A stretch of 64,000 nucleotides of DNA from Gammaproteobacteria bacterium (GTDB taxonomy: Bacteria > Pseudomonadota > Gammaproteobacteria > Pseudomonadales > Porticoccaceae), in assembly GCA_016708925.1 (NCBI GenBank), contig JADJET010000001.1:62001-126000 (forward strand), in the 5' to 3' direction. Position 1 is the first letter of the stretch. The number at the start of each line of letters is the position of its first letter. Below are positions 35,168 to 43,955 of this stretch, one piece after another. The notes under the pieces were generated by a model. It did not search any database and was not told where the DNA came from. It was given only the letters and a program-made list of their open reading frames with translations. The position numbers and the translations under genes are program-made.

Positions 35168-35803
35168 TCAGTGTCCAGTATCAGAGACCGACAGGTGTCC
35201 TTCCGCGTCGATACGAATTTCGTAGATTGCCCCGTCCAGCACCGGAATCTGGGCGGTGGAGGTCTCACCGATCTGAACGATGCCCCTGAGTCGAGGTATC
35301 CGTTTCAGCGAACGCCAAACATCGATCCCGGCGTCCGGGTCGCGCACCGACACCGTGTCATAGCCCGGCAACCGGTCTGCTTGCTGCGCACGGGCGGCAT
35401 AGAAGTGGCGCCCCCGATACAGGTGCAGGGGGCACCACGACACCACACAACGGATGGTTTGAATATCGAATATCCAGTGATTCCCGCTCAACTCGACATC
35501 GTGTGTGGTGCCGCTACGCGTGGCGACACGGGCCCGGTATTTTTCTGTTCCGGTACCGGCGATCGCTTGGCTGGTCACGGCGACCGTGGCAATCACGGCG
35601 CCGGACACCACAGCGCGATAACGCCCGCAATCCGCAGCCACCAGCAGGCACAGGGCGCCCGCAGCGGCCAAACTACCCCATCCGACCGCCCAGGCCAACG
35701 CCCGCCAACGATCCGGTTGCCACAGCATTCGCAGTGCGGCCAGAGACAGGAGCGTACCCAAACCGTACAGCAGCCATTCCGGGAGATTGCCGTGCGCCGT
35801 CAT
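35168..35803 (-). CDS. Membrane protein of unknown function
   Basis: 211 residues. Three hydrophobic segments fill the first about 85 residues (LLYGLGTLLSLAALRML, WAVGWGSLAAAGALCLLVAA, AVVSGAVIATVAVTSQAIA). The remainder is a soluble, beta-rich domain (about 86-211) with two Cys in RCVVSWCPLH that could form a disulfide. I do not recognise a family. It is upstream of sohB on the same strand and downstream of the FimL-like gene (46-base gap). Confidence 0.6.
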   Translation of the reverse strand: MTAHGNLPEWLLYGLGTLLSLAALRMLWQPDRWRALAWAVGWGSLAAAGALCLLVAADCGRYRAVVSGAVIATVAVTSQAIAGTGTEKYRARVATRSGTTHDVELSGNHWIFDIQTIRCVVSWCPLHLYRGRHFYAARAQQADRLPGYDTVSVRDPDAGIDVWRSLKRIPRLRGIVQIGETSTAQIPVLDGAIYEIRIDAEGHLSVSDTGH

Positions 35804-35849
35804 TATCGGCGCCGCCGGGCGGCACCAGAGTGAGCCGACGATAACGTCG

Positions 35850-37517
35850 TCAAAAGCGCAATGCAGAGACGCATTCGTGGGCCATCCGCAGCGCCTCGCT
35901 ACTTTCCTCAGTGCCGAAACGAATCGCGTTCAGGTGAATCTCCAGGCTGATCACCATGTCGGCGAAATGTTCGATGTTGCGCGAGCTGTCGTTCAGGCCC
36001 AACGCGGGGTGATAGCGGCTGGTCTGCAGGAACTCCCAGGCACGCACAAAAATTGCCTCCAAGGCTGTGTCTTCAAGCATTATCGCGCAGCCCTTGAGAA
36101 CGGTGAAATCTGCTTCGATTTCCTCCCAGCCATCGTCGGTAAGCACGCTATCCTGGAGCAGCTCCAGCAACGCTTTGGCTTCGAGCAGCACGGCGCTGGC
36201 ACCGACCACGACGCCATTACGCGCCGTTTTCAGCAGGCTGGCCTGGAGGATCAGATCAAGCGGTCTGTTACTCCAGGCCGCGAGATCGTCGCGATCCGGA
36301 TTGGTGCCGGCAAAATCCACAACCGCACAATCCAGGTAGAGGATCGAATCGGCGTACTCTTGCAATTCCTCCCCGGTGGGTGATCGCATCTCGTCGAGCG
36401 CCAGTTGCAAGGTATCGCCATGCTGCTGAAAGCGCGCCACCAGATTCTCAAGGCCAAGTTCGCGGGCGCTCTGCGCCACCGCGACGCAATCTTCCTGCAT
36501 GCCCCGTACGAGGGTCGCCGGCAGTGGGTCGTCGTCCTGCGACAGATTGAGCGCACTTCGCAACCGCAGCATACGCGTGGCCAATTCATCAAGCGGCCAG
36601 GCAGCTAAACCACCGTCACGGCCAAACACCTTGACGCGGATCGCCTCCAGATCCGCATCGTCGAAATCCAGCTTGGGCACGGGCAACCGGTCCCCGTGGC
36701 TGGCCCTCCCGTTCGATAGCGCCAACAGTGCGAGAAAAGCGCGCCAGAGCCCTTCTGGATAGGGATTTCCGGTATGACCGGTGCGGATGCCCGCCAGTGC
36801 GCGCAACTGCTTTTCCACGGCGGCGAGCAGGCGGGTGCGGTCGGGTCGGAGGAGCAAGCTGCCGTTCGCGAAGTTGCCAAGCACCCGTTGCAAAGCGGCC
36901 CAGTAACAGCGCTCGGATTCGGCCTCCGCGAGCTGCGCCAGCCGACCGACACTGCGCGTCAGAATTTCGTAGCCCTTGCCGCGATTTACCCCCTTCAATA
37001 CGCTCACCAGCCCCAGTTGGTACAGGTGCAGGATGCGCTTGAGATCCTCCCCGGGCACGACGACGGAGAGATTTCTTGCTCCGATGTGGAATTCCGGCCA
37101 GTCGATCCCGAACAGAACCTGATATTCATACACCGGTGGCTTGCGTCGAAAGGTCCGCAGGGCGGTGATTTCGGGGATTAACAGGCAGGGGTTATCGCGG
37201 CGACTGCGCACCAGATAGTCCAGCAGCCCGGGAATCACCACGAGCGCTTCACCGAGCACCCGGCGCACGTCACCCCAGGACACCGCTCCGGCACGAGCAT
37301 CCTGAACCAGCTCCCGGGTTTCATCGAGCAACAAGCGTAGCCCGTTGAGCTCGCAGACAGTGGCGCCGCCCCAGACGTCGCGCGTCAGCATCACAAAGTG
37401 TTCGGCCGTGCTGGCGTCGAGTTGCGCGATCGCGTCGATCGTACGTTCAGCCGCGCGGCGCAGTTCACCGCCACTGAGGCCTACTACCTCAGGATGGAGT
37501 TTTTCAATCGCAGACAT
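35850..37517 (-). CDS. FimL-like / ChpA N-terminal-domain-like protein
   Basis: 555 residues, soluble and helix-rich, without kinase, receiver or transmembrane parts. The pattern (GATVCELNGLRLLLDETRELVQ; PGLLDYLVRSRRDNPCLLIPEI; LHLYQLGLVSVLKGVNRGKGYEILTRSV; RCYWAALQRVLGNFANGSLL) resembles the N-terminal region of the chemotaxis-type histidine kinase ChpA and its stand-alone relative FimL, also about 555 residues, which controls type IV pili and cAMP in pseudomonads. No other pilus gene is in the window. ATG at 37517. The family assignment is by resemblance, not alignment. Confidence 0.55.
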   Translation of the reverse strand: MSAIEKLHPEVVGLSGGELRRAAERTIDAIAQLDASTAEHFVMLTRDVWGGATVCELNGLRLLLDETRELVQDARAGAVSWGDVRRVLGEALVVIPGLLDYLVRSRRDNPCLLIPEITALRTFRRKPPVYEYQVLFGIDWPEFHIGARNLSVVVPGEDLKRILHLYQLGLVSVLKGVNRGKGYEILTRSVGRLAQLAEAESERCYWAALQRVLGNFANGSLLLRPDRTRLLAAVEKQLRALAGIRTGHTGNPYPEGLWRAFLALLALSNGRASHGDRLPVPKLDFDDADLEAIRVKVFGRDGGLAAWPLDELATRMLRLRSALNLSQDDDPLPATLVRGMQEDCVAVAQSARELGLENLVARFQQHGDTLQLALDEMRSPTGEELQEYADSILYLDCAVVDFAGTNPDRDDLAAWSNRPLDLILQASLLKTARNGVVVGASAVLLEAKALLELLQDSVLTDDGWEEIEADFTVLKGCAIMLEDTALEAIFVRAWEFLQTSRYHPALGLNDSSRNIEHFADMVISLEIHLNAIRFGTEESSEALRMAHECVSALRF

Positions 37518-37681
37518 CTATTTTGCCGGTTTCGAGATTTCGTGCCTAACCTATCAGAAGATAACGCGGGGCTCCATGAAAACCTCGCGCCAAATGCCGG
37601 AGCATCCGCGCAATCCGTTATCGAAGTCACATCACTGACGCGGGGTTACGTCGAAAACGCCAGCAATCCCGTTGCGACCCA

Positions 37682-38428
37682 TCACGGTGGCGACTGCGGT
37701 TCCGTGCGCGCCGCGGCGGAGTCGTCAGGCCACAGGGGGCCTGCTTTGTGTGCGCGTGCAACGGCGACCAGCTTGTGGCGATGCGCTTCAAGTTCCAGGG
37801 CCGTGGCACGGATAACGCGCAAGGCCGGGCGGGTTTGCTCCAGCTTGCGATGTCCGGACACCCCGGAAGCTTGCGCGACAGCATTGTTGCTGTCGAAGCT
37901 CAGGGCCACCTGGCCGCCCGTCATGGCCAGAAAAACATTGGCCAACAGCTCGGCGTCAAGTAACGCCCCATGCAGTTCCCGGTAGCTGTTGTCGATGCCA
38001 TGACGCTTGCACAGTGCGTCAAGATTGTTCTTTTGCCCCGGATGCAGTCCGCGCGCCATTTGTAACGTATCGATGACCGTGCGCCCTTGCTGCAAGGGTG
38101 CGTGTCCACTTCCCGCAAGCTCCAGTTCGCGGTTCAGAAAACCCAGGTCGAACAGCGCGTTGTGGATGATCAGATCGGCGGTCCCGAGAAACTCCAGCAA
38201 CTCGGCGGCAATTTGCGCAAACCGGGGTTTGCCGACCAGATCGGCGGCGCTGATCCCGTGAACGCTCTCGGCCCCGGCGTCGATGGCCCGCTCGGGATCG
38301 AGATAACGATGAAAGTGCCGGCCGGTGAGTTGGCGATTGACGAGCTCCACGCAGCCAATCTCGATGACGCGATGGCCTTGATCGACCTCGAGGCCCGTTG
38401 TCTCGGTATCCAGTACGATCTGCCTCAC
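37682..38428 (-). CDS. dnaQ: DNA polymerase III epsilon subunit (3'-5' proofreading exonuclease)
   Basis: 248 residues. DEDDh exonuclease motifs: ExoI VLDTETTGL at the N-terminus, ExoII HNALFDLGFLNREL near residue 90, ExoIII HGALLDAELLANVFLAMTGG near residue 153. The C-terminal segment after about 180 should bind the polymerase alpha subunit. GTG start abutting the rnhA stop. It removes mismatched bases during replication. Confidence 0.96.
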   Translation of the reverse strand: MRQIVLDTETTGLEVDQGHRVIEIGCVELVNRQLTGRHFHRYLDPERAIDAGAESVHGISAADLVGKPRFAQIAAELLEFLGTADLIIHNALFDLGFLNRELELAGSGHAPLQQGRTVIDTLQMARGLHPGQKNNLDALCKRHGIDNSYRELHGALLDAELLANVFLAMTGGQVALSFDSNNAVAQASGVSGHRKLEQTRPALRVIRATALELEAHRHKLVAVARAHKAGPLWPDDSAAARTEPQSPP

Positions 38429-38878
38429 TCAGTCCTCCAGTTCATCAATGCCGCGGTTGGCCATGGCATCGGCCAGCTCGTTCTCCCGGTGTCCGGTGTG
38501 TCCTTTGACCCAACACCAGGTAACTTGATGACGGGCCGCCTCGGCATCGAGCTGATGCCATAGATCCTGATTCTTGACCGGCGCTTTGCTGGCCGTGCGC
38601 CAGCCACGCGCCTTCCAGCCCGCGAGCCACTTGGTAATACCCTGGCGCACATATTCGGAGTCCGTCGTCAGCGTCACCTGGCAGGGTTCTTTGAGCGCTG
38701 CCAGCCCCTCAATGGCTGCCCGCAACTCCATCCGATTATTGGTGGTATGCCTTTCCGCGCCATGAAGGGTCCGTTCGCGGCCTCCGTAACGCAGCAGCAC
38801 TCCCCAACCGCCAGGACCGGGATTGCCGCGGCAGGCACCATCGGTGAATATCTCGACGCGCTTGCTGGCGGCAGTCAT
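38429..38878 (-). CDS. rnhA: Ribonuclease HI
   Basis: 149 residues; degrades RNA in RNA-DNA hybrids. Catalytic DEDD residues are seen in EIFTDGACRGNPGPGGWG, NNRMELRAAIEGL, TLTTDSEYVRQGI and the last Asp in ENELADAMANRGIDEL. The basic handle region WLAGWKARGWRTASKAPVKN is present. It overlaps the methyltransferase stop by four bases and abuts dnaQ; this trio is a conserved order in gammaproteobacteria. Confidence 0.97.
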   Translation of the reverse strand: MTAASKRVEIFTDGACRGNPGPGGWGVLLRYGGRERTLHGAERHTTNNRMELRAAIEGLAALKEPCQVTLTTDSEYVRQGITKWLAGWKARGWRTASKAPVKNQDLWHQLDAEAARHQVTWCWVKGHTGHRENELADAMANRGIDELED

Positions 38879-39687
38879 TGGCGTTTGCGCCCGCCGTGGG
38901 CGCCATTGCGCGGCGCTTCCGCTGCACTCGTGCGATTCAAAGCGGTTCCGATGTTGGTGAGGCGCCGCGGCAACCAGGGGAGATTCGCATGCGGCTGTAA
39001 CGGAATGGCCCGTTTGTACGCCGTCAACACATAAAAAGTATCCGGTCCACTGAGTGACAAACGTTGGAGGGCTCGCTTTGGCAATTTCGTTAGCCGAGAC
39101 CAGGATGCCGCGCCGGACCTGCTGACCTCCGACTCGGAATCAAGCCCAAAGCCCAGCAAAACCAGCCAGTCGCAGACCCGGGAGAAGCGCAGGCTGTTGT
39201 GGCGCCAGACCCCCGCCGCGTGCCACGGAGCGAGCAGCCATTTCCCCAGACCCAGCAGCGAATACGGGCTGAGCCCGATCAGGACGATACGGCCACCGGG
39301 CCGGATTATTCTCGCCGCCTCAGCCAGAACCCGTTGCGGCTGCTGGCAGAAATCCAGCGCATGATGGAGGACCACCACGTCGAAGGTATCCGAAGGCAAC
39401 GGCAGCGCATCAAAGCGACTCACCGCGTCAACCCCTGCGTCGGTCTCCTGGACAAAAGTGAATCGGCACGGCTGCGTAAAACAGTCGGCAACGCCATGGC
39501 GCGGAGACACGCCGAGGTGGGCCAAGCGGAAACCGGGCGGCACCGAGAGACCTCGGCAAAGACTCCGTTGCGCCTCAAGGACGCGCCGACCTCTGGGCGC
39601 GTCAAACCACCGCAACATTGCGGCCTGGCTAGCCGAGGCTGCCGCCACGCGGTAGCGGCTGGCGATGCAATTGGTCAGTCGCGCCAT
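38875..39687 (-). CDS. SAM-dependent methyltransferase (class I, rnhA-linked type)
   Basis: 270 residues. SAM-binding part is unusual: the glycine-rich strand is replaced by FRLAHLGVSP, followed by DALPLPSDTFDVVVLHHALDF and EAARIIRPGGRIVLIGLSPYS, typical of methyltransferase type 11. The C-terminal region has GPDTFYVLTAYKRAIPL. It resembles the YafS-type gene next to rnhA in enterics. Substrate unknown. The ATGA overlap with rnhA indicates one operon. Confidence 0.85.
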   Translation of the reverse strand: MARLTNCIASRYRVAAASASQAAMLRWFDAPRGRRVLEAQRSLCRGLSVPPGFRLAHLGVSPRHGVADCFTQPCRFTFVQETDAGVDAVSRFDALPLPSDTFDVVVLHHALDFCQQPQRVLAEAARIIRPGGRIVLIGLSPYSLLGLGKWLLAPWHAAGVWRHNSLRFSRVCDWLVLLGFGLDSESEVSRSGAASWSRLTKLPKRALQRLSLSGPDTFYVLTAYKRAIPLQPHANLPWLPRRLTNIGTALNRTSAAEAPRNGAHGGRKRQ

Positions 39688-40119
39688 ACCGGACCAACCC
39701 TGCCAATGGGGGTTCGAAAAGGGCAGCCTGCAATCATCGTCATAATCTCCTTTGGATGTCTTTGAAAACCCTGCCAGTCCCAGAACCTGGAGTTAACGAC
39801 CCAGCCACCGACCCATCGCGTTGGCGCGCGCGGCGATTTGCGACCCGGCGCGCCAACCGCTAGACTCCAAATCGGTGGCCCGGAACAAGTAGCGAGATTC
39901 TACCCCGGGTTTGCCATCGCGACCCGATATTCAGCCGCCAAGTTTACCAAGCGGACAAGGCTGTTATTTGACGGCTCGCAAAACCAGCAGTTACCGAAGA
40001 CCCCTGGATTGCCGCACTGATTGCGGAACAACTGAGAACAGCTACTGCCCGGAATGCCGGGAAGGATACCTTGGCAGGTAGCTGACCAGTTGGCGGTGAT
40101 CACGAGAGAACTTCCAGCG
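39688..40119. other. 432-base intergenic region without a recognised gene
   Basis: Lies between the divergent methyltransferase and mltD genes, the place where gloB sits in enteric relatives. I see no gloB remnant, no tRNA and no clear hairpin. Short frames on both strands lack ribosome sites and homology. It must hold both divergent promoters. Confidence 0.5.
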
Positions 40120-41409
40120 ATGACCCCCAAAAGTCTTCTGCTTTTAGCGTGTAGCGCCATTCTCCTGACACATTGTGTGTCGTCACCGCATTCGATGAGC
40201 GACGCATCGCGGCCGATTGATCCGGCTGGAGCAGGGGTGATCGTCGCCACCGAGTCAACCAACCTTCCCAGTGACATGGCATCCGCCGATCAACTCCTGC
40301 CTCCTCCCGCAAATGAGCCTTACCTGCCGCCGCCCAAGGCCATCTGGAGCAACGACAGCGTTGCAGGCGTCGATACATGGCGAGCGATGAGCGAGCATAT
40401 GACGTTCGCCGCCGACGCCACGGGGCCGTCCATCGACCTGGAAATGCAAAAATATCGCGACCACCCCCACATCGTGACGGCCGCCGCCGAGCGCGCGTCC
40501 ATTTATCTGCCTTATGTGACGCGCCGCCTGATGGAAAGCGATTTTCCACCCGAGCTGGCGTTGTTGCCATTTCTGGAAAGCGCCTACGACCCCCATGCGA
40601 TATCGACCAACGGCGCCGCCGGATTGTGGCAGATACAACCCCGCACCGGCGACGTGCTCGGGCTTAAGCGCAATCAGTGGTACGACGGACGCCAGGACGT
40701 CGTGCGCTCAACCGATGCGGTCATCGGCTATTTCGGACATTTGCACCAGCTCTTTGACGGCGACTGGCTATTGGCGCTCGCCGCTTTTAACAGCGGCGAA
40801 GGCACGGTGTCCAGGGCAATCCAGCGAAATATCCAACAAGGGAAAGACACCGATTTCTGGGCGCTGGATCTGCCGGAACATACCCGTTCCTACGTCCCCC
40901 GGTTTCTGGCGCTCGCCCGCATGTTCCAGAATCCTGAAGAAAACCAGCTGGGATTATCACTCCTGGATCACAGTCGACCGCTGGAGTCGGTGACTGCACC
41001 AAAGCAGATCAGCCTGGCACTTGCCGCCGAACTCGCCGAAGTCGATTACGACACACTGAAGCGGTTAAACACCGGGCTCAAGCGCGATATCACGCCGCCA
41101 CAGGGCCCGTACGAAATCTTGATGCCTTTGAATGCCGCGCAGCGGTTCGAAACCGCTCTTGTGAATGCCTCCCCTGCCACGATGTCGACAGCACCGATGC
41201 ACTCGCAACCAACGCCAATTGACGCCGCGCACATCAAAGTGTCTGCCGTCAAAGCACGGACAGAGGGTTATCGCGTACAGGCTGGAGATACGTTGTGGGC
41301 TATCGCGCGCCGTTTCAACGTCAGCCCAAAGGCATTGATGCGCTGGAATGACATCGACGACCCGCGGGTGCTGCATCCCGGACAAAACCTGACGGTCAGC
41401 GATCGCTAG
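40120..41409 (+). CDS. MltD-type membrane-bound lytic transglycosylase with LysM domain
   Basis: 429 residues; lipoprotein signal with lipobox LLTHC. The SLT domain has catalytic Glu in ALLPFLESAYDPHAIS, followed by GAAGLWQIQPRTG and LLALAAFNSGEGTVSRAI. One C-terminal LysM repeat, YRVQAGDTLWAIARRFNVSP, should anchor it to peptidoglycan. Only one LysM is present, fewer than in E. coli MltD. It cleaves glycan strands to 1,6-anhydro ends at the outer membrane. The ATG at 40120 is chosen because the signal peptide starts there. Confidence 0.93.
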   Translation: MTPKSLLLLACSAILLTHCVSSPHSMSDASRPIDPAGAGVIVATESTNLPSDMASADQLLPPPANEPYLPPPKAIWSNDSVAGVDTWRAMSEHMTFAADATGPSIDLEMQKYRDHPHIVTAAAERASIYLPYVTRRLMESDFPPELALLPFLESAYDPHAISTNGAAGLWQIQPRTGDVLGLKRNQWYDGRQDVVRSTDAVIGYFGHLHQLFDGDWLLALAAFNSGEGTVSRAIQRNIQQGKDTDFWALDLPEHTRSYVPRFLALARMFQNPEENQLGLSLLDHSRPLESVTAPKQISLALAAELAEVDYDTLKRLNTGLKRDITPPQGPYEILMPLNAAQRFETALVNASPATMSTAPMHSQPTPIDAAHIKVSAVKARTEGYRVQAGDTLWAIARRFNVSPKALMRWNDIDDPRVLHPGQNLTVSDR

Positions 41410-41451
41410 TGCGATTATTTCTCGTCTTGGCGCGGAGCAGACCGGATCAGG

Positions 41452-43353
41452 TCACTGAGGTTGCTCGTCCTTGGGCTGGGGTCTGATGTCAATTTTTGCC
41501 GTTGTCAGCAAGGCACCCTGATACGCACTGAGCTCGCCGCCGGCCGTAGCTTCCAGCATGGCGCGTTCGAACTGCTGCCGGCGCTGCTTCGGCACCGCCG
41601 TTGTATCGCCGGAGTGAATGCCAATTACCTGGAAAACAACTACGCCATTGGCACTATCAAAAGCACCCACCAAAGGTAGAGGAGATTTCGCCGGGATTTC
41701 AAAAACGTGCTTGGCTACGTCGCTGCCCGCATCGGTATCGTAGCGCCTCACACCGGTATTGACCTGCCATTCCAGGTGCTCACTGCGGGCGATTTTTTCC
41801 AGCGACTCACCAGCCAGCAAGCGCTTGCGGTAGCCCTCGGCGCGCTCGCGGGCCTGCGCCAGACCGCGTTCGATCGTCAACACCGCCGCGATATCCGCCT
41901 TCACCTCCGCGAACGCGCGTCGCTGCTGCGGCGTATGTTCCTTGAGCTCCAGGACAATCGCACGCGCGTCATCGAGCTCCACTAGCGGGCTGACATAGCC
42001 TCCCTTGAGCACCTCTTCGGAAAAAACCGTACTGACCACTTTGGGATCGCCACCAATACCTTCGCCGCCGTCACGGGTAATGGCTGGCGACGTATTCAGC
42101 GGCAATCCCATGGCAGTAGCGACAACGCTCAGATTTTCGGCCGTGTAGGCGGCCTCCCGAAGGCGTTCGGTCTGGCTCTGATACAAATCAGCCGCTTTTT
42201 CCTTGCGGAACTCGGCGGCAATGGCATCATGCTCCGCTTCGAAACTGCCGACAGTCGGTTTGTCCTCGCGAACCAACTTGATCAGATGCCAGCCCATTTC
42301 CGTCTCGACCGGGGGCGTCACCTGACCGATCTTCAGCGCCTCCAGCGCCGATCGGAGCGGCGCCGGGAATTTGTCAGGGTCATAGGGCCCAATTTCGCCG
42401 CCCTGCCCTGCCGTCAAGGCGTCTTCGCTTTTCGCGCGAGCGAGCCCGGCGAAATCCGCACCTGCCGCCAGGGCCGCCTGCAATTCATGCAATATGTTCT
42501 GGTGGCTGCCGTCCGCACGGGGCTTGATGAAGATTTGCGACACAATGGTCTGTTTGGCCGCTTCCGCCGCATCAACACGATGTTGGTAACGTGACTTCAA
42601 TTCGCCTTCATCTATCTCAATCCCGGCGGCAATCTGATCCACGGACAGCTCAATGTAGTTGACCACCACATGTTCTGGCGCAATATAAAGTTCGGGATGT
42701 GCGTCGTAATAGGCTCGCGTCGCGGCTTCATCCACATCGGTTTGCGCACCAGCTCCGGCTTCAGGCAGCGGGACCTTGAGATAGCGGAAGTCCCGGGTCT
42801 GCTCCAGATCGCCCAGGGCGCGCTCGAGCCCGGGTTTGGTCATGAATCCTGTACTGGCGATACCCCGGGCAAGCTGGCTGGCCAGCAGTTCCCGCGCCAG
42901 GAATCGGCTGTGGGTTTGCGGGGTGTAGCCCAGCTGCCCGATGTAGGCGAGGTACTGATTTCTCGAAAATGTTCCGTCTTGCTGGAACAGCGTCGCGTCC
43001 TTCAGCACTTGTGCGATAAGCGCCGGAGCGACACCCATGCCCTCTTTCTGCGCACGATCATCGTAGACGCGAGTGGTGATCAGGTTCTGCAACGCGGGCG
43101 CGTAGAGCGCCTTATCGTCAATGACCGCGGGATCGATATCGGCGAAACGCGCCATGATCTGCGCGCGCTGACGCTGGATCGCCTGCTGTACTTCCAGTCG
43201 GGTTATCCGTTGATCGTTGACTGAAGCGGTCTCTTCGACCGAGGCACCGCTAAAGAAGAACGACTCGACGCCAAAGAACGCGAACGGAATCGCTATCAGA
43301 ACCACCAACCATTTGCCGTATTTTCCCATTCCGTCCCGGAAACTTTGCAACAT
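41452..43353 (-). CDS. ppiD: Periplasmic folding factor PpiD (SurA_N/parvulin-type)
   Basis: 633 residues: one N-terminal anchor (KWLVVLIAIPFAFFGVESFFF), SurA_N-like helical chaperone region, parvulin PPIase domain (about 255-360: AKQTIVSQIFIKP, GGEIGPYDPDKFP, IGQVTPPVETEMGWHLIKL), then a second SurA-like C-terminal region. It assists newly exported proteins at the Sec translocon. Ends with the hydrophilic tail KDEQPQ. Downstream member of the tig-clpPX-lon-hupB-ppiD order, with its own leader after the hupB terminator. Confidence 0.94.
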   Translation of the reverse strand: MLQSFRDGMGKYGKWLVVLIAIPFAFFGVESFFFSGASVEETASVNDQRITRLEVQQAIQRQRAQIMARFADIDPAVIDDKALYAPALQNLITTRVYDDRAQKEGMGVAPALIAQVLKDATLFQQDGTFSRNQYLAYIGQLGYTPQTHSRFLARELLASQLARGIASTGFMTKPGLERALGDLEQTRDFRYLKVPLPEAGAGAQTDVDEAATRAYYDAHPELYIAPEHVVVNYIELSVDQIAAGIEIDEGELKSRYQHRVDAAEAAKQTIVSQIFIKPRADGSHQNILHELQAALAAGADFAGLARAKSEDALTAGQGGEIGPYDPDKFPAPLRSALEALKIGQVTPPVETEMGWHLIKLVREDKPTVGSFEAEHDAIAAEFRKEKAADLYQSQTERLREAAYTAENLSVVATAMGLPLNTSPAITRDGGEGIGGDPKVVSTVFSEEVLKGGYVSPLVELDDARAIVLELKEHTPQQRRAFAEVKADIAAVLTIERGLAQARERAEGYRKRLLAGESLEKIARSEHLEWQVNTGVRRYDTDAGSDVAKHVFEIPAKSPLPLVGAFDSANGVVVFQVIGIHSGDTTAVPKQRRQQFERAMLEATAGGELSAYQGALLTTAKIDIRPQPKDEQPQ

Positions 43354-43378
43354 GGATGACGTCCGCTAACGATCAGAT

Positions 43379-43406
43379 AAAAAAAGGGCGCACAACCGAT
43401 GCGCCC
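43379..43406 (-). terminator. Rho-independent terminator of hupB
   Basis: Minus-strand stem GGGCGCA/TGCGCCC with a seven-base loop, followed by T7. It lies 24 bases past the hupB stop and upstream of ppiD. Confidence 0.9.
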
Positions 43407-43429
43407 GTTAGGCCGAGAAAATCAAAATA

Positions 43430-43702
43430 TCAGTTGACTGCATCTTTAAGAGCTTTTCCGGCCTTGAAGCCCGGAACATTCGATGCAGCAATGGTGATTT
43501 CTTCGTTGGTGCGCGGATTGCGCCCGGAACGCGACGGCCGATGCTTGACTGAAAATGTACCGAAGCCGACAAGCGACACCGGATCACCTTTACGCAAAGC
43601 GGCGGTTATGCCGTCGATGGCGGCATCGAGCGCGCGCGCCGCACATGCCTTGGAAATATCCGCCGCATCAGCAATGGAGTCGATCAGTTCTGATTTGTTC
43701 AC
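43430..43702 (-). CDS. hupB: DNA-binding protein HU-beta
   Basis: 90 residues, exact HU length. Family motifs: NKSELIDSIADAADISK, DPVSLVGFGTFSVKHRPSRSG, GRNPRTNEEITIAASNVPGF with the DNA-intercalating Pro in the arm. The GTG at 43702 with GAGGA upstream replaces the longer open frame. It is a nucleoid architectural protein and lies after lon as in most gammaproteobacteria. The 253-base gap to the lon stop must hold its promoter. Confidence 0.97.
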   Translation of the reverse strand: MNKSELIDSIADAADISKACAARALDAAIDGITAALRKGDPVSLVGFGTFSVKHRPSRSGRNPRTNEEITIAASNVPGFKAGKALKDAVN

Positions 43703-43955
43703 AAGCTTCCTCTTGTTATCAAGATTCCCGGTGATTTGACTCGACAGGGAGCTGAGAAACTGCCTCATTGCGGTACTCGCGCCATCGCAGGTCAAGTCGA
43801 CCGACCGCGGTGGCTGCGCGCCGCGCAGCTGGACGTCCTTGCGACGTTTTTCAGCAACCCGAACAGCGTAGCATCCTGCTGTACACGGCCCTACTGCCGC
43901 GAGCCGGCTTTATACCAAGCGCATTGCGGCAGGGTCAAGAAAGACCTGGGCAAAT

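Noticed and set aside
39900..40277. Minus-strand frame with several Cys residues overlapping the mltD start.
   Set aside because: No ribosome site, overlaps a well-supported lipoprotein signal on the other strand, no family resemblance; likely chance.
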